A stretch of DNA of 64,000 bases from 55-13 sp964501275 (GCA_964501275.1 CAZCSP010000019.1:1-64000); one strand, 5' to 3'; shown: positions 32,162 through 41,435, numbered from the stretch's first letter. A program made the numbers and translations. The notes: a model not told the origin generated them from the letters alone.

Positions 32162-34507
32162 GTGAACCATGCTTTGCGGGTCCTTGAGTTCCCGGCGATC
32201 CTAGAGCGTCTCCAGCGCCAATGCGAGACGTTGCTCGCTGCTGGGTGGGCCTCGGAGCTCGAGCCGAGCATGGAGCCGGACGAGGTGGAGAGGCTTCTCG
32301 CCGAGACCAAGCAGGGCTACGAACTGATCTCCCGCCACTCCGTCCCTTCGATGGGTCCCATCCGCGACCTCCGCCAGAACCTCCAGCGGATCGGAAAAGG
32401 CGGTACGGGCAATGGGGAGGAACTTTTCCAGATTGCCGACGCGATGTCAGCCATGCGCTCTGTCAAGTCTCTCGTCAGCCCATTGCGCACCGACTTCAGC
32501 CACCTGTGGGTGAGGATGGAGTTTGTGCCTGAGCATCCGCGCTTGGAAGAGGCGATCTTCTATAGCCTCGATCCCAGTGGCGATGTCAAGGATTCCGCCA
32601 GTCCGGCCTTGGCGGCGATTCGGCAGAAGAAAAGGAGCCTTACCAGCCGGATCGTCGAGGCCATCCAAGCCTATACCTCTGGCAGCCGCCGCGACCTCCT
32701 CTCCGACCCGATCTACACGGTCCGCGACGGTCGCTATGTGATTCCGCTCAAGGCGGAGAACAAGGGCAAGATTCGCGGCATTGTCCACGACTCCAGCGGG
32801 AGCGGGCAGACCATCTACCTGGAACCCGAGGATGTCCTGCAACTGGGCAACAAGCTACGCGAGGCCGAGAGCGACGAGCGGGACGAGGTTCAAAAGGTGC
32901 TTCTGGCTTTGAGCGGGAAGGTGGCGGCGGTGGCGACGGAGGTGATCGACGGGATCGAGCGCTCCGCCAGCCTGGACCTGGTCCTCGCAAAAGCCCGACT
33001 CGCCTTCGACATGAAAGCCGCCCCTGCCCAACGCGGCGACGCCCATTCCATCCAAATCCAGGGCGGGCGACATCCGCTTTTGGACTCCTCTGTCGCGGTT
33101 CCCTTGGAGTTGGCGGTGGGAGGGCGGCATGGGAGCATCCTCATCACCGGGCCGAATACGGGTGGCAAAACGGTGGCGATAAAGACGGTCGGCCTCTTCG
33201 TCGCCATGCTTCAATCCGGGATGTTCGTCCCCGCAATCGACGTGCGCTTCGGCCCGTTCACCCAGATTTGGGCGGATATCGGCGACGAGCAGAGTCTGCA
33301 ACAGTCGCTTTCCACCTTCAGCGGGCACATCAAGAACATCGCCGAGTCGCTTCGGGGTTTGCGGAATGGGGCGATTGTGTTGCTGGATGAGATCGGCGCC
33401 GGAACCGACCCCGCCGAGGGCGCCGCGCTGGCCCGAGCCATCCTGTTGGAGATGCAGGCCAAGGGAGCCGCGATCTTGGCCAGCACCCACTACGGAGAGT
33501 TGAAAGCCTTCGCCTACTCCGCCGACGGTTTTACCAACGCCGCGATGGAGTTCGACTCCAAGTCGCTCAAGCCTACTTATCGCCTGATTTTGGGTGCGCC
33601 GGGGGCCAGCCATGCGCTGAAGATCGCAGAGCGGTACGGCATCCCGACCGGCGTGATCGAGCGGGCCAAGGAGGGGCTGGGCGAACAGCATCTGGACTTG
33701 GCGGCGATGCTGGAGCGACTGGACCAGTCACAAAAACAAGCCCGAATCGCCCAAGGCGAGGCCGATCGCCGCACCGCTGAACTCAAGAAGCGGGAAGAGG
33801 CGGCGACCAAGAAGCTGGCGGAAGCGGAGGAGATTCGTCGAAACGCCAACCAGAAAGCCCAGGGCGTGATCGAGGAGGCGTTGCGGCAGATACGTCTGGA
33901 GGCCGCCGAGATCTTCGAGGAGTTGAAGCGAACGGGCGCGGATCAGAAGGCTCTGGACCAGGCCCGGACTCGGCTCAAGGATCTGCAGGAAGTCGGGCAG
34001 GACTTTGCCGAAGAGTTCAAGAAGCACGCCCCCAAAGCCCCGCCCAAACCGGCTTCCGACCAAGTATTGAAGGCGGGGGTGAGCGTACGAATCGACGGCT
34101 ATCCGCAGACGGGCGTACTTCTCGCCGACCCCAAGGATGGCAAAGTTCAGGTGCAGATTGGGGCTCTGAAGATGACGGCCAAGACGGGCCAGTTGACGGT
34201 GGTCGAGGCGGAGCGACAGATTCAGAAGCCTCGCCCAAACCTCGGCCTGCAAAGAGCCCAAACCGCCACCACCGAAATCCATTTGCGTGCCAAGCGGGCG
34301 GAGGATGCCATCGAGGAGCTAGAGAAGTTCTTGGACGAAGCGATCTTGGCCGGCCTGCCCTCGGTTCGAATCGTGCATGGAAAGGGTGAGGGCATCCTGC
34401 GGCAGATCACAAGGCAGATTCTTCAGCGGAACAAGAGTGTCAAAAGCTTCCGCGACGGCGAACCCGGCGAGGGTGGAGCGGGCGTGACGATCGCGGTGTT
34501 TAAGTAG
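32162..34507 (+). CDS. mutS2: MutS2 endonuclease / ribosome-splitting ATPase
   Basis: 781 residues from GTG, the normal length; 26 upstream codons are repeat-derived. Walker A GPNTGGKT is at 330-337, the Walker B region IVLLDEIGAGTDPAEG follows, and a long coiled coil spans about 495-635. The C-terminal Smr nuclease domain has LRAKRAEDAIEE in place of the usual LDLRG and HGKGEGILR. MutS2 suppresses recombination and, in firmicutes, separates collided ribosomes. It may matter in a genome this full of inverted repeats, but that link is speculation. Confidence 0.93.
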   Translation: MNHALRVLEFPAILERLQRQCETLLAAGWASELEPSMEPDEVERLLAETKQGYELISRHSVPSMGPIRDLRQNLQRIGKGGTGNGEELFQIADAMSAMRSVKSLVSPLRTDFSHLWVRMEFVPEHPRLEEAIFYSLDPSGDVKDSASPALAAIRQKKRSLTSRIVEAIQAYTSGSRRDLLSDPIYTVRDGRYVIPLKAENKGKIRGIVHDSSGSGQTIYLEPEDVLQLGNKLREAESDERDEVQKVLLALSGKVAAVATEVIDGIERSASLDLVLAKARLAFDMKAAPAQRGDAHSIQIQGGRHPLLDSSVAVPLELAVGGRHGSILITGPNTGGKTVAIKTVGLFVAMLQSGMFVPAIDVRFGPFTQIWADIGDEQSLQQSLSTFSGHIKNIAESLRGLRNGAIVLLDEIGAGTDPAEGAALARAILLEMQAKGAAILASTHYGELKAFAYSADGFTNAAMEFDSKSLKPTYRLILGAPGASHALKIAERYGIPTGVIERAKEGLGEQHLDLAAMLERLDQSQKQARIAQGEADRRTAELKKREEAATKKLAEAEEIRRNANQKAQGVIEEALRQIRLEAAEIFEELKRTGADQKALDQARTRLKDLQEVGQDFAEEFKKHAPKAPPKPASDQVLKAGVSVRIDGYPQTGVLLADPKDGKVQVQIGALKMTAKTGQLTVVEAERQIQKPRPNLGLQRAQTATTEIHLRAKRAEDAIEELEKFLDEAILAGLPSVRIVHGKGEGILRQITRQILQRNKSVKSFRDGEPGEGGAGVTIAVFK

Positions 34508-34509
34508 CC

Positions 34510-34533
34510 TGGACCGCCGATCTCCAGATCGGC
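34510..34533. repeat. Single hairpin-arm copy after mutS2
   Basis: tggaccgccgatctccagat plus cggc, 3 bases after the mutS2 stop. This is one arm of the element seen three times at 55596-56904; the second arm is missing. Confidence 0.85.
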
Positions 34534-34565
34534 TCGCTTGTCCAAGCAGAGTGTTATTTGCCGAG

Positions 34566-34778
34566 TCAGGCCACTTGAACGTACGCGACTTTGGAGACTG
34601 GAGGTTCAGGCGAAATCCCTTCGGTCCGCAACTCCTCCAAGTAGACCGCGATAGCCTCTCGCATATTGGACTCGCACTCGGCGGGCGTTGCCCCTACGGC
34701 GATGACGCCGGGAAGGTCAGGAGCAAACGCGCTCCAATTCTCACCCGCCAGTTCAATGACGATCCCATACTTTCTCAT
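34566..34778 (-). CDS. HicB-like antitoxin-type protein without a HicA partner
   Basis: 70 residues with the HicB beta-alpha-beta core: YGIVIELAGENWSAFAPDLP, GATPAECESNMREAIAVYLE. In HicAB pairs this fold binds the RNase HicA. Here no HicA-like gene lies on either side (mutS2 upstream in the window, lon opposite), and there is no added DNA-binding tail. The ATG is preceded by GGAAGGAATCGA. It may be an orphan antitoxin or a free-standing HicB-fold protein. Confidence 0.8.
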   Translation of the reverse strand: MRKYGIVIELAGENWSAFAPDLPGVIAVGATPAECESNMREAIAVYLEELRTEGISPEPPVSKVAYVQVA

Positions 34779-34788
34779 TCGATTCCTT

Positions 34789-34860
34789 CCCCTGGGAGCA
34801 CCGGCATCCTGCCGGTCCATGAGGCTTGTCAGTTTCAGCGACTTACAATCCAAGCTGCGT
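34789..34860. repeat. Hairpin-type element with CACCGGCATCC outer arm
   Basis: cccctgggagcaccggcatcctgccgg, then aggcttgt and a later cttacaatcc. The outer arm matches 37771-37800, and the inner cttgt/tacaa pair matches the elements at 55596-56904. The right outer arm is absent. Confidence 0.7.
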
Positions 34861-34869
34861 TTGGTTTGG

Positions 34870-37293
34870 CTACTTCTCCAGCGCCAGCTTCAGCACCTGG
34901 CTCGCGTTTTTCACAAAGTGCGCCTTCAGCTTCTGCCGAATCTCCTCGGGAACGTCCTCCAGGTAGTCCTTCTCGTTCTGATCCGGGAGGATGAGGGTTT
35001 CTACTCCGGCTCGGTGAGCGGCCAAGACCTTCTCTTTGATTCCGCCGACCGGCAGCACCTGGCCGCTCAGCGTCATCTCGCCGGTCATCGCCAAACGCGG
35101 CTTCACCCGACGGCCCGTGACCAGGGAGGTGAGGGCGGTGAGCATGGTGACGCCGGCGCTGGGGCCGTCTTTGGGCACGGCGCCCGCTGGGACGTGGACG
35201 TGGATTTCGGATTTTTCGTAGAAATCGGACGGAATCTTTAACTCATCCGCATGGCTTCGGACATAGCTTAACGCCGCCGTGACGCTTTCTTTCATCACGT
35301 CGCCAAGTTGCCCGGTCACGATCAGGCCCTTGCTTCCGGCCATCTTGGTGGTCTCGATGAACAGCACGTCGCCACCCACCGGAGTCCAGGCGAGGCCGAT
35401 CGCGGTGCCTGGCGTCAAATCCCTTTCCAGAACCTCCTCCGTGAGATACCGAGGAGCCCCCAGGGCCGACTCCAGGAACTTCTGGTTCACCACGACCTTG
35501 GCGGTCCGGCCTTCGGCAAAGAGTCGGGTGGCCTTTCGCACCACACTCCCGATCTCCCGCTCCAGGTTTCGGACGCCCGCCTCGCGGGTGTAGAACCGGA
35601 TGAGCCGCTTGACCGAATCCGTTCTGAAGTCGATCTGCTTGGGGCGCAAGCCATGCTCATCGATCTGCTTGGGGATCAGGTGGACCTGCGCGATATCCAG
35701 CTTCTCTTCCTCGGTATAGCCGCCCAGCTCGATCACCTCCATGCGGTCGCGGAGGGGGGCCGGGATGGTGTCCAGGCGGTTGGCGGTGGTGATGAAGAAG
35801 ACGTTGCTCAGGTCGAAGTGGGCGTCGATGTAATGGTCCCGGAACGTCCCGTTTTGCTCAGGGTCCAAGACCTCCAGCAGGGCCGAGGAGGGGTCGCCGC
35901 GATAGTCGTTGGCGAGCTTGTCGATCTCGTCGAGCATGAAGACCGGGTTGTTGGTCTCGGCCCGGCGAATCCCCTGGATGATCTGTCCCGGCAAAGCGCC
36001 GATGTAGGTTCGACGGTGGCCGCGAATTTCCGCCTCGTCTCGCATGCCGCCCAACGAGATGCGGACGAACTTGCGCCCCATGGCATGGGCGATGGACCGG
36101 CCCAGCGAGGTTTTGCCCACGCCGGGGGGGCCGACGAAGCAGAGGATCGGCTGGCGAATCTTGCCGTCCTTCTTCACCTTGCGCACCGCCAGGAACTCCA
36201 GGATGCGCTCCTTGATCTTCTCCAGGCCGCTGTGGTCCTTGTCCAAGGTGGCTTTGACCTCGGAGAGGTCCAGGTTGTCGGTGGTGGAGTTCTCCCAGGG
36301 GAGAGCCACCATCCAGTCCACGTAGGTTCGGGCGACGGTGTACTCGGGGGCTCCGGGAGACATTCGGCGGAGGCGGTCGTATTCGCGGTTGACTTCCTTC
36401 AGGGCCTCGGCCGGCAGGTTGGCCTCATCGATCTTGGTCCGCAGTTCCTCCAGTTCCTCGCCTCGCTCGCCCTCCTCGCCGAGTTCGCGCTGGATGGCTT
36501 TGAGTTGTTCGCGCAGGTAATAGTCGCGCTGGGATTTGCTGAGTTCGGTGTTGACCTCGCTCTGCACCTTACTGCTCAGCTCCAGTACCCGCACTTCCTT
36601 GCCCAGCATCTCCAGGAGGGAGCGCAGACGGGCTTGGAGGTCCACGGTCTCCAGAATCTTCTGCTTGTCCTCCGAGCTCAGGGTCATGTGCGCCGCGACC
36701 AGGTCGGCCATGACGTTGGTCTCCTGGATGGCCTGGGTCAGCGTTCGGAGTTCGTCGGGAAGCTGGGGGGAGAGGCGGATAGCCTGCTCGAACAGGGCCG
36801 CCACCGACCTCCGCAGAGCCTCGAACTCTTCGCTCTTCTCATCCGGGATGATGGGCTCGTCGATGATCTCGATCCGCGCCCGCAGATAGGGTTGCTCGTG
36901 AATCCGCTCCACGATCCTAAACCGCTGGATGCCCTGTACGATCAGGCGCACGGCGTCGGGCATCTTCACCAGGGTGCGGATGATGACCGCGCAACCGTAT
37001 TCATAGATGTCGTCGAACCCCAGGCTCTCATCGCCGGGCCGCTTCTGCAGGACCGCGCCGATGATCCGGTTGTTGCCCACAATGCTCTCGTCGATCAGTT
37101 GCACCGAGGACTCGCGGGAGACGCTCAGGGGGGCGATGAGCATCGGGTAGATGACGCTGTCGCGCAGGGGCAGGATGTTCAGTTCCGACGGCACGTCGGG
37201 GCGGTGCTCTTCCTCGGCCTCATCCTGAATCTGCGGGTCTCCCACCTCAGACTCAATCCACTCTTCTTCAATCGGCAGTTTTACTTCGGACAT
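34870..37293 (-). CDS. lon: ATP-dependent protease Lon
   Basis: 807 residues. The N-terminal LON substrate-binding domain (about 35-230) is followed by a coiled coil, an AAA+ module with Walker A GPPGVGKT, and a C-terminal protease with the Ser-Lys dyad Ser712 (KDGPSAGVTM) and Lys755 (GGIKEKVLAA). It degrades misfolded and regulatory proteins in the cytosol. The start overlaps the hsp20 stop by one base (TAATG), so the two stress proteins are in one operon. Confidence 0.97.
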   Translation of the reverse strand: MSEVKLPIEEEWIESEVGDPQIQDEAEEEHRPDVPSELNILPLRDSVIYPMLIAPLSVSRESSVQLIDESIVGNNRIIGAVLQKRPGDESLGFDDIYEYGCAVIIRTLVKMPDAVRLIVQGIQRFRIVERIHEQPYLRARIEIIDEPIIPDEKSEEFEALRRSVAALFEQAIRLSPQLPDELRTLTQAIQETNVMADLVAAHMTLSSEDKQKILETVDLQARLRSLLEMLGKEVRVLELSSKVQSEVNTELSKSQRDYYLREQLKAIQRELGEEGERGEELEELRTKIDEANLPAEALKEVNREYDRLRRMSPGAPEYTVARTYVDWMVALPWENSTTDNLDLSEVKATLDKDHSGLEKIKERILEFLAVRKVKKDGKIRQPILCFVGPPGVGKTSLGRSIAHAMGRKFVRISLGGMRDEAEIRGHRRTYIGALPGQIIQGIRRAETNNPVFMLDEIDKLANDYRGDPSSALLEVLDPEQNGTFRDHYIDAHFDLSNVFFITTANRLDTIPAPLRDRMEVIELGGYTEEEKLDIAQVHLIPKQIDEHGLRPKQIDFRTDSVKRLIRFYTREAGVRNLEREIGSVVRKATRLFAEGRTAKVVVNQKFLESALGAPRYLTEEVLERDLTPGTAIGLAWTPVGGDVLFIETTKMAGSKGLIVTGQLGDVMKESVTAALSYVRSHADELKIPSDFYEKSEIHVHVPAGAVPKDGPSAGVTMLTALTSLVTGRRVKPRLAMTGEMTLSGQVLPVGGIKEKVLAAHRAGVETLILPDQNEKDYLEDVPEEIRQKLKAHFVKNASQVLKLALEK

Positions 37294-37745
37294 TAAATCT
37301 TCTTTATCGTTACGGTTTTTGTGACGGTGACGCGCAACTCTTTGGGCAATAGGACCAAAAGGAAGCCGTTGCGGTACTGGGCCTTCATCTGGTCGACCAG
37401 CACGGGCACGTCGGGCAGGCGGATTTCCCGCTGGAACTCGCCATAGAAAATCTCAAGCTGATGGACGCTACTTCTACCTTGGCTGGCCTCGCCTTCGTCG
37501 GGCCGATAGCCTCGGATGAGCAGGCTGTGCCGGTCTGGCAGGTAGACCAACTGGATATCCTCCCCGCGAACCCCCGCGATCTCCGCCTTCACCAGAATGC
37601 GGTTGGCGTCCTCGATCACATCCACCCGCGGCTCCCACCCCTTACCCATCGCGACGGCAGGCCGGGTGCGGACCATCTCCTCGCTCAGCCTCTGCAACTC
37701 GTTCCCGACCTGCCAAAGCCATTCATCGATGTCTTGACGAGACAT
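37293..37745 (-). CDS. Hsp20/alpha-crystallin small heat-shock protein
   Basis: 150 residues. The alpha-crystallin domain covers about 40-140: WEPRVDVIEDANRILVKAEI, LVYLPDRHSLLIRGYR and FQREIRLPDVPV, with the V-L-V motif QMKAQYRNGFLLVLLPK. There is a short helical N-terminus and a C-terminal tail. It holds unfolding proteins in solution, and the partner lon directly downstream can then clear them. No CIRCE-type heat-shock operator was seen in the upstream hairpin region. Confidence 0.9.
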   Translation of the reverse strand: MSRQDIDEWLWQVGNELQRLSEEMVRTRPAVAMGKGWEPRVDVIEDANRILVKAEIAGVRGEDIQLVYLPDRHSLLIRGYRPDEGEASQGRSSVHQLEIFYGEFQREIRLPDVPVLVDQMKAQYRNGFLLVLLPKELRVTVTKTVTIKKI

Positions 37746-37770
37746 GGGTGCAGTGTACCAACCAACCTTC

Positions 37771-37877
37771 CCCTGGGAGCACCGGCGTCCCGCCGGTTAA
37801 GAGGGTTGTAACTTGAAAGACGAACTGTAACCCTGCTACAAACTCCCTAACCGGCGGGACGCCGGTGCTCCCAGGGG
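37771..37877. repeat. Perfect 30-bp inverted repeat with inner arms
   Basis: Arms 37771-37800 (cccctgggagcaccggcgtc and 10 more) and 37848-37877 match perfectly, separated by 47 bases containing ggttgtaa and ctacaaactcc. It lies between the hsp20-lon operon and the MFS gene, both on the minus strand, and could end transcription of the MFS gene. Confidence 0.92.
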
Positions 37878-37880
37878 AGG

Positions 37881-39140
37881 CTACCGCACCCCTTCCAAAC
37901 CCCGCCGATACGCCCAGCCATATACTGCCGCAAGCAAAACCAACCCGCTTCCCACCTGCAACGCGATCGGCAAACCCACCTTCTGCGCCAGATACCCAAA
38001 CCCAAAGATGCCGAAAGGCGCGGCACCAGTGAGGGCCCAGATGTGCATTGAGATCACCCGACCCCGCAGACGCTCGGGCGACAAAGTCTGAAACAGCGTG
38101 TTGCAGGTGTTGAACAGGGCCACGGACGACATGCCGAGCAGGGCGAAGATGGCGTAGGACAGCCACGCCGAATAGGAGAACGAGAGGATCAGCAACAGGA
38201 CTCCGACCAGGGTCACGCTCGACTTCACCAGGACGGCCTTGATCTGTTTGTCGATGAGCATGGTGATGGCGACCAGGGCCAGGGCGGAGCCCAAACCCAC
38301 GGCAAAGTACGCCTCGCCCAACTGCTCCCCGCGCCCCAGCATCTCCTCCGCGATGGCCGGGATCTGGACCAGATAGAACAGGCCGAACACCGACACGCTG
38401 GACTCCAGGATCAGCAGGGTTCGCAGGCGGATGTCGCGGAACGTGTACAAGGCCCCCTCCACCACCAGGTCCCAGATCGGCTGGGGCTCCCGCGAGGTGG
38501 CGCTGAGGTCGGCGCGGATGGCGAGGGCGGCAAAGATGAGCGCAGAGAAGCTGAGCCCGTTCACCAGATAGCAGGCTTCGGGGCCAAAGGCGGTGAGTAA
38601 GAGCCCGCCAATCGCCGACCCCAAGGGCCGCGCCATGTTGAAGGTGAGCCCGTTGATCGGGATGGCGATCGCCAAGTCCTCCGGCGGCACCACCCGACTG
38701 GTGATGGACTGCCGCGTGGGCATCTCGATCGCCGACACGCACCCCGTGACCAGCGCGACCACCAGGATGTGCCAATACTGGACAAAGCCAAAGTAAGTGG
38801 CCGCCGCCAGGAACAGCGCGGAGGCGGAGTAGACCGACTGGGCGATCACCAGCAGGGTGCGCTTGTTGAGGGTATCCACCAGCGACCCGGCGAAGATGCC
38901 AAAGAAGGTGACCGGCAACATCCCCAGAGTCGCCACCAGCGCCAGAAGGACCTTGCTCCCCGTGAGCTGGTAAACCAGGAACCCCTGCGCAACATTCTGC
39001 ACCCAAGACCCACAGAAGGAAAAGAATGCCCCCACCCACAAAAGCCGAAAATCCCGATGCCGAAAGACTCGCTTCAGCTTATTGGTCGGTGGGGCAGTCT
39101 GCAACTCAGTCTCTGGGATGGTCGCAGACTGGTCCGACAT
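37881..39140 (-). CDS. MFS transporter (enterobactin-exporter/EntS-like, TMS12)
   Basis: 419 residues with about 12 hydrophobic helices and a soluble N-terminal tail (ETELQTAPPTNKLKRVFRH) leading to FRLLWVGAFFSFCGSWVQN. That segment is a hallmark of MFS_3-type carriers that export small molecules, siderophores or drugs. Helix 4-5 carries TRQSITSRVV, as in this subgroup. The substrate is unknown. Its stop lies beside the 30-bp inverted repeat. A shifted reading frame over most of the gene is also open but is not protein-like. Confidence 0.88.
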   Translation of the reverse strand: MSDQSATIPETELQTAPPTNKLKRVFRHRDFRLLWVGAFFSFCGSWVQNVAQGFLVYQLTGSKVLLALVATLGMLPVTFFGIFAGSLVDTLNKRTLLVIAQSVYSASALFLAAATYFGFVQYWHILVVALVTGCVSAIEMPTRQSITSRVVPPEDLAIAIPINGLTFNMARPLGSAIGGLLLTAFGPEACYLVNGLSFSALIFAALAIRADLSATSREPQPIWDLVVEGALYTFRDIRLRTLLILESSVSVFGLFYLVQIPAIAEEMLGRGEQLGEAYFAVGLGSALALVAITMLIDKQIKAVLVKSSVTLVGVLLLILSFSYSAWLSYAIFALLGMSSVALFNTCNTLFQTLSPERLRGRVISMHIWALTGAAPFGIFGFGYLAQKVGLPIALQVGSGLVLLAAVYGWAYRRGLEGVR

Positions 39141-39191
39141 AGCCTAGTATGTCCCAGGCTGGAGGCGGAACCAGGGACCACAGAGCCCGGG

Positions 39192-39240
39192 TAAGAAAAC
39201 CCGGGCCACGGAGACCCGGACCTGGAGGTCCAGGCTACGG
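39192..39240. repeat. Palindromic CCCGGG/CCTGGAGGTCC arms
   Basis: agcccgggtaagaaaacccgggcc then acccggacctggaggtccagg, the latter also at 24285-24350. The stop codon of the following minus-strand gene (39235-39237) lies inside it. Confidence 0.8.
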
Positions 39241-39957
39241 GGCGACCAACACCTTCCCAATCTGCGCCAACCCCGTATCCTGCCCCGTCTCCAAATTCAC
39301 AAACCGATAGGCGCAGGCATACCAGCCAGGCTGGGCCGGGACTTCGACACTGAGCGACCCATCGGCGAATACATGGAACTTCTGGCTTCGATACTTATCC
39401 AAATAAGCCTTCCGATTCCGCCCGGCCAGGGGTTGGAGAAGGAGTTCCGTCACCACCCCCTCGCCGTTGGGCCGGTTCGCCGTGAAGGTGATGACCGACT
39501 CCCCCTCCTCCAAGTGGTTCGTCTTGGAGGAGGGGGCCGGGGGGAGGAGGTGCCGCAAGGCCGTTTCCACCGTCACCGAAACATTGTCCCCAAAAAACGG
39601 ATTCGTCGGAGGCGAGGCGGGCGGCGGAGCGGCCGGGTCGATCTGTTGAAGCTTGACGTACAAAGCCGTAAACAAATTCATCGGCCGAGGCGCCCGCCAC
39701 TGCCCCGTAGCCGGATTCCTCTGCGCCAAACTCTGCGCATAATCCTCCCAAAGCTCCACCTGCTCTGGCTCCATATTGGACCAGGCTTGGGTTGCGCGGG
39801 CAAGGCGTTGCCGAGCAAAAACCTGGACCGCTGTGCAAGGGTTATGCGGCACCACCCGGTCCCGAACCACCACCCCACCCTCGGTCAGCACGAACACCGT
39901 ACTTCCAGACTTCCCACTCAAGGCCCCCGCAAAGGCTCCCACTGTCATTTCCGCCAT
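39235..39957 (-). CDS. Unrecognised GKSG-type protein, copy 1
   Basis: 240 residues from MAEMTVGAFAGALSGKSG. The head SGKSGSTVFVLTEGGVVVRD, then NPCTAVQVFARQRLARATQA and VELWEDYAQSLAQRNPATGQ, recalls DUF6266-like proteins, but I cannot confirm this. The C-terminal half is beta-rich (FADGSLSVEVPAQPGWYACA, YRFVNLETGQD). A clear paralogue lies at 41908 on the other strand. There is no signal peptide or membrane helix. The stop codon comes from a dispersed repeat. A longer in-frame extension (MCRYTDARS, to 39984) is possible but less protein-like. Confidence 0.75.
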   Translation of the reverse strand: MAEMTVGAFAGALSGKSGSTVFVLTEGGVVVRDRVVPHNPCTAVQVFARQRLARATQAWSNMEPEQVELWEDYAQSLAQRNPATGQWRAPRPMNLFTALYVKLQQIDPAAPPPASPPTNPFFGDNVSVTVETALRHLLPPAPSSKTNHLEEGESVITFTANRPNGEGVVTELLLQPLAGRNRKAYLDKYRSQKFHVFADGSLSVEVPAQPGWYACAYRFVNLETGQDTGLAQIGKVLVAP

Positions 39958-40019
39958 ACTTCTTGCATCGGTATACCGGCACACATTCCTCAGCCCTACC
40001 CCATGTGACCGACTGCCAT

Positions 40020-40063
40020 AACAGTCGGTGAACAGTAGGAGAACAGTCGGTCAACAGTCGGCA
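40020..40063. repeat. Four 11-bp tandem units
   Basis: aacagtcggtg, aacagtaggag, aacagtcggtc and aacagtcggca follow directly, flanked by gaccgactgcc before and gccgactgtga after, which are the reverse word. An agtgt/acact dyad with TATAAA lies at 40155-40169, 46 bases before the ATPase start. Confidence 0.85.
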
Positions 40064-40214
40064 ATTGGGCAGTGAGCCGACTGTGAACTGCCGGTCCTCT
40101 AACCAACCTAACGCTTATCCATGTAACCTGTCATCTGTCCCACCTTTTGTTAATAGTGTATAAAACACTGTAGACAACCTTGCCTTGCCATCAAGTTATG
40201 CTACGATTCCTTAC

Positions 40215-41435
40215 ATGAACATTAATAGTGCGATGGATAACGTCCGAAGGAACTTTACACCCGGAGGTCCCATAAAGAACTTTGACCGATTTAAAGGCCG
40301 AACGGATGAGCTGCAGACCCTAATTTCTGTTTGTGGAAACGTAGGACAACATGCGATTATCTTTGGCGACCGAAGTATCGGTAAGACATCGCTAGCCTAT
40401 GCTGCTGCCGACCTATCGTGCAAGAGATTCGAAGGCCTAGAGATGGTTCGTGTGGCTTGTGATGCTGAGTCCACTTTTCTTGATGTGGCGGATCGCATCT
40501 GCGAGAAACTTGCCATAGAGTCTAATGTCCCTGAAAAAACCAACTCTACCAAGTCGGAGAAGGGCGGCGGCATTAAGGCTGTCGTCGATGTAGCTGGGAA
40601 GAAAGAGGTCTCCGAATCTACCAAGTCAGTAGCTGGTGAAATTCCGATGTCGCCAAGCAGACTTGCAGATTTGATTGGGGAGCGTAAGTGCCTTATTCTC
40701 GTTGACGAGTATGACCTCATTTCCGGGCATGAAGATCGAAAGAGGTTTGCTCAATTCTTGAAGGCGCTAAGCGATCAGTCCGAGAGTGTCACTGTGTTTC
40801 TTACTGGCATTGGCAGAAACGTGAACCAGTTGATGCATGGCCATGAGTCCCTGGTCAGAAACTTGAAACAGGTTAGAGTTTCCAGGATGAAAGACGAGGA
40901 AATCCACTCAATCATCACTTATGGGCTTGCTCAATGTGATCTGTTGATGGATGAGTCAGTTAAAACTTCCATTACTCACTTAGCTGGGGGTATGCCCTAC
41001 TTCGCACATCTACTAGCTGGCCGAGCCGCTGAGAATGCAATCAACAAAAAATCATCTAAGATTGAGGATTCTCACTTTGTGAAAGCAGTATCTTCACTTC
41101 AAACTGATACAGAAATCAGACTTCTCGGTGAGTGGCGATCAGCCATTAACATTCCTCACCAAGGCACAGATGGTCAAAGAGTTAGAATCCTTGGAGCAGC
41201 CGCAAAGCGAGTAGTCCTAAGCCAAAATGGTGATTTCTCGCCAGTCGAGATTATTGACTACGTTGTACAAAACTACACCAGAAGTGATCTTGAGCAACTC
41301 AAGCAAATTATAAGGGAACTTAGCCGAGGGCAGGATTCTATTCTGAGAGATGAAGGTGATGGATATTATCGATTCGAGAATCCACTGATGCCACAGTTTA
41401 TTAAGGTTCTCCGCTACGGAGAACCTGAAAAATAG
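40215..41435 (+). CDS. AAA/STAND-like P-loop ATPase, AT-rich accessory gene
   Basis: 406 residues from ATG. Walker A GDRSIGKT is at 51-58, Walker B CLILVDEYD at 159-167, a sensor-like segment (TVFLTGIGRNV) follows, and the C-terminal half (about 330-400) is helical with a winged-helix look (FSPVEIIDYVVQNYTRSDLE). It resembles ORC/AAA_16-type regulators used in defence and signalling. Codon use and base composition are clearly AT-richer than the neighbours, suggesting recent transfer. No effector gene is adjacent; the genes on both sides are paralogues of each other and outside the AT-rich stretch. Confidence 0.8.
   Translation: MNINSAMDNVRRNFTPGGPIKNFDRFKGRTDELQTLISVCGNVGQHAIIFGDRSIGKTSLAYAAADLSCKRFEGLEMVRVACDAESTFLDVADRICEKLAIESNVPEKTNSTKSEKGGGIKAVVDVAGKKEVSESTKSVAGEIPMSPSRLADLIGERKCLILVDEYDLISGHEDRKRFAQFLKALSDQSESVTVFLTGIGRNVNQLMHGHESLVRNLKQVRVSRMKDEEIHSIITYGLAQCDLLMDESVKTSITHLAGGMPYFAHLLAGRAAENAINKKSSKIEDSHFVKAVSSLQTDTEIRLLGEWRSAINIPHQGTDGQRVRILGAAAKRVVLSQNGDFSPVEIIDYVVQNYTRSDLEQLKQIIRELSRGQDSILRDEGDGYYRFENPLMPQFIKVLRYGEPEK

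Noticed and set aside
35308..37296. 662-codon open frame on the plus strand over lon
   Set aside because: It is antisense to a complete lon gene and its residues are low-complexity without any domain; high GC keeps antisense frames open.
37723..39039. 438-codon alternative frame in the MFS gene
   Set aside because: Rich in Gly/Arg/His/Pro and lacks membrane helices, while the other frame gives 12 helices.
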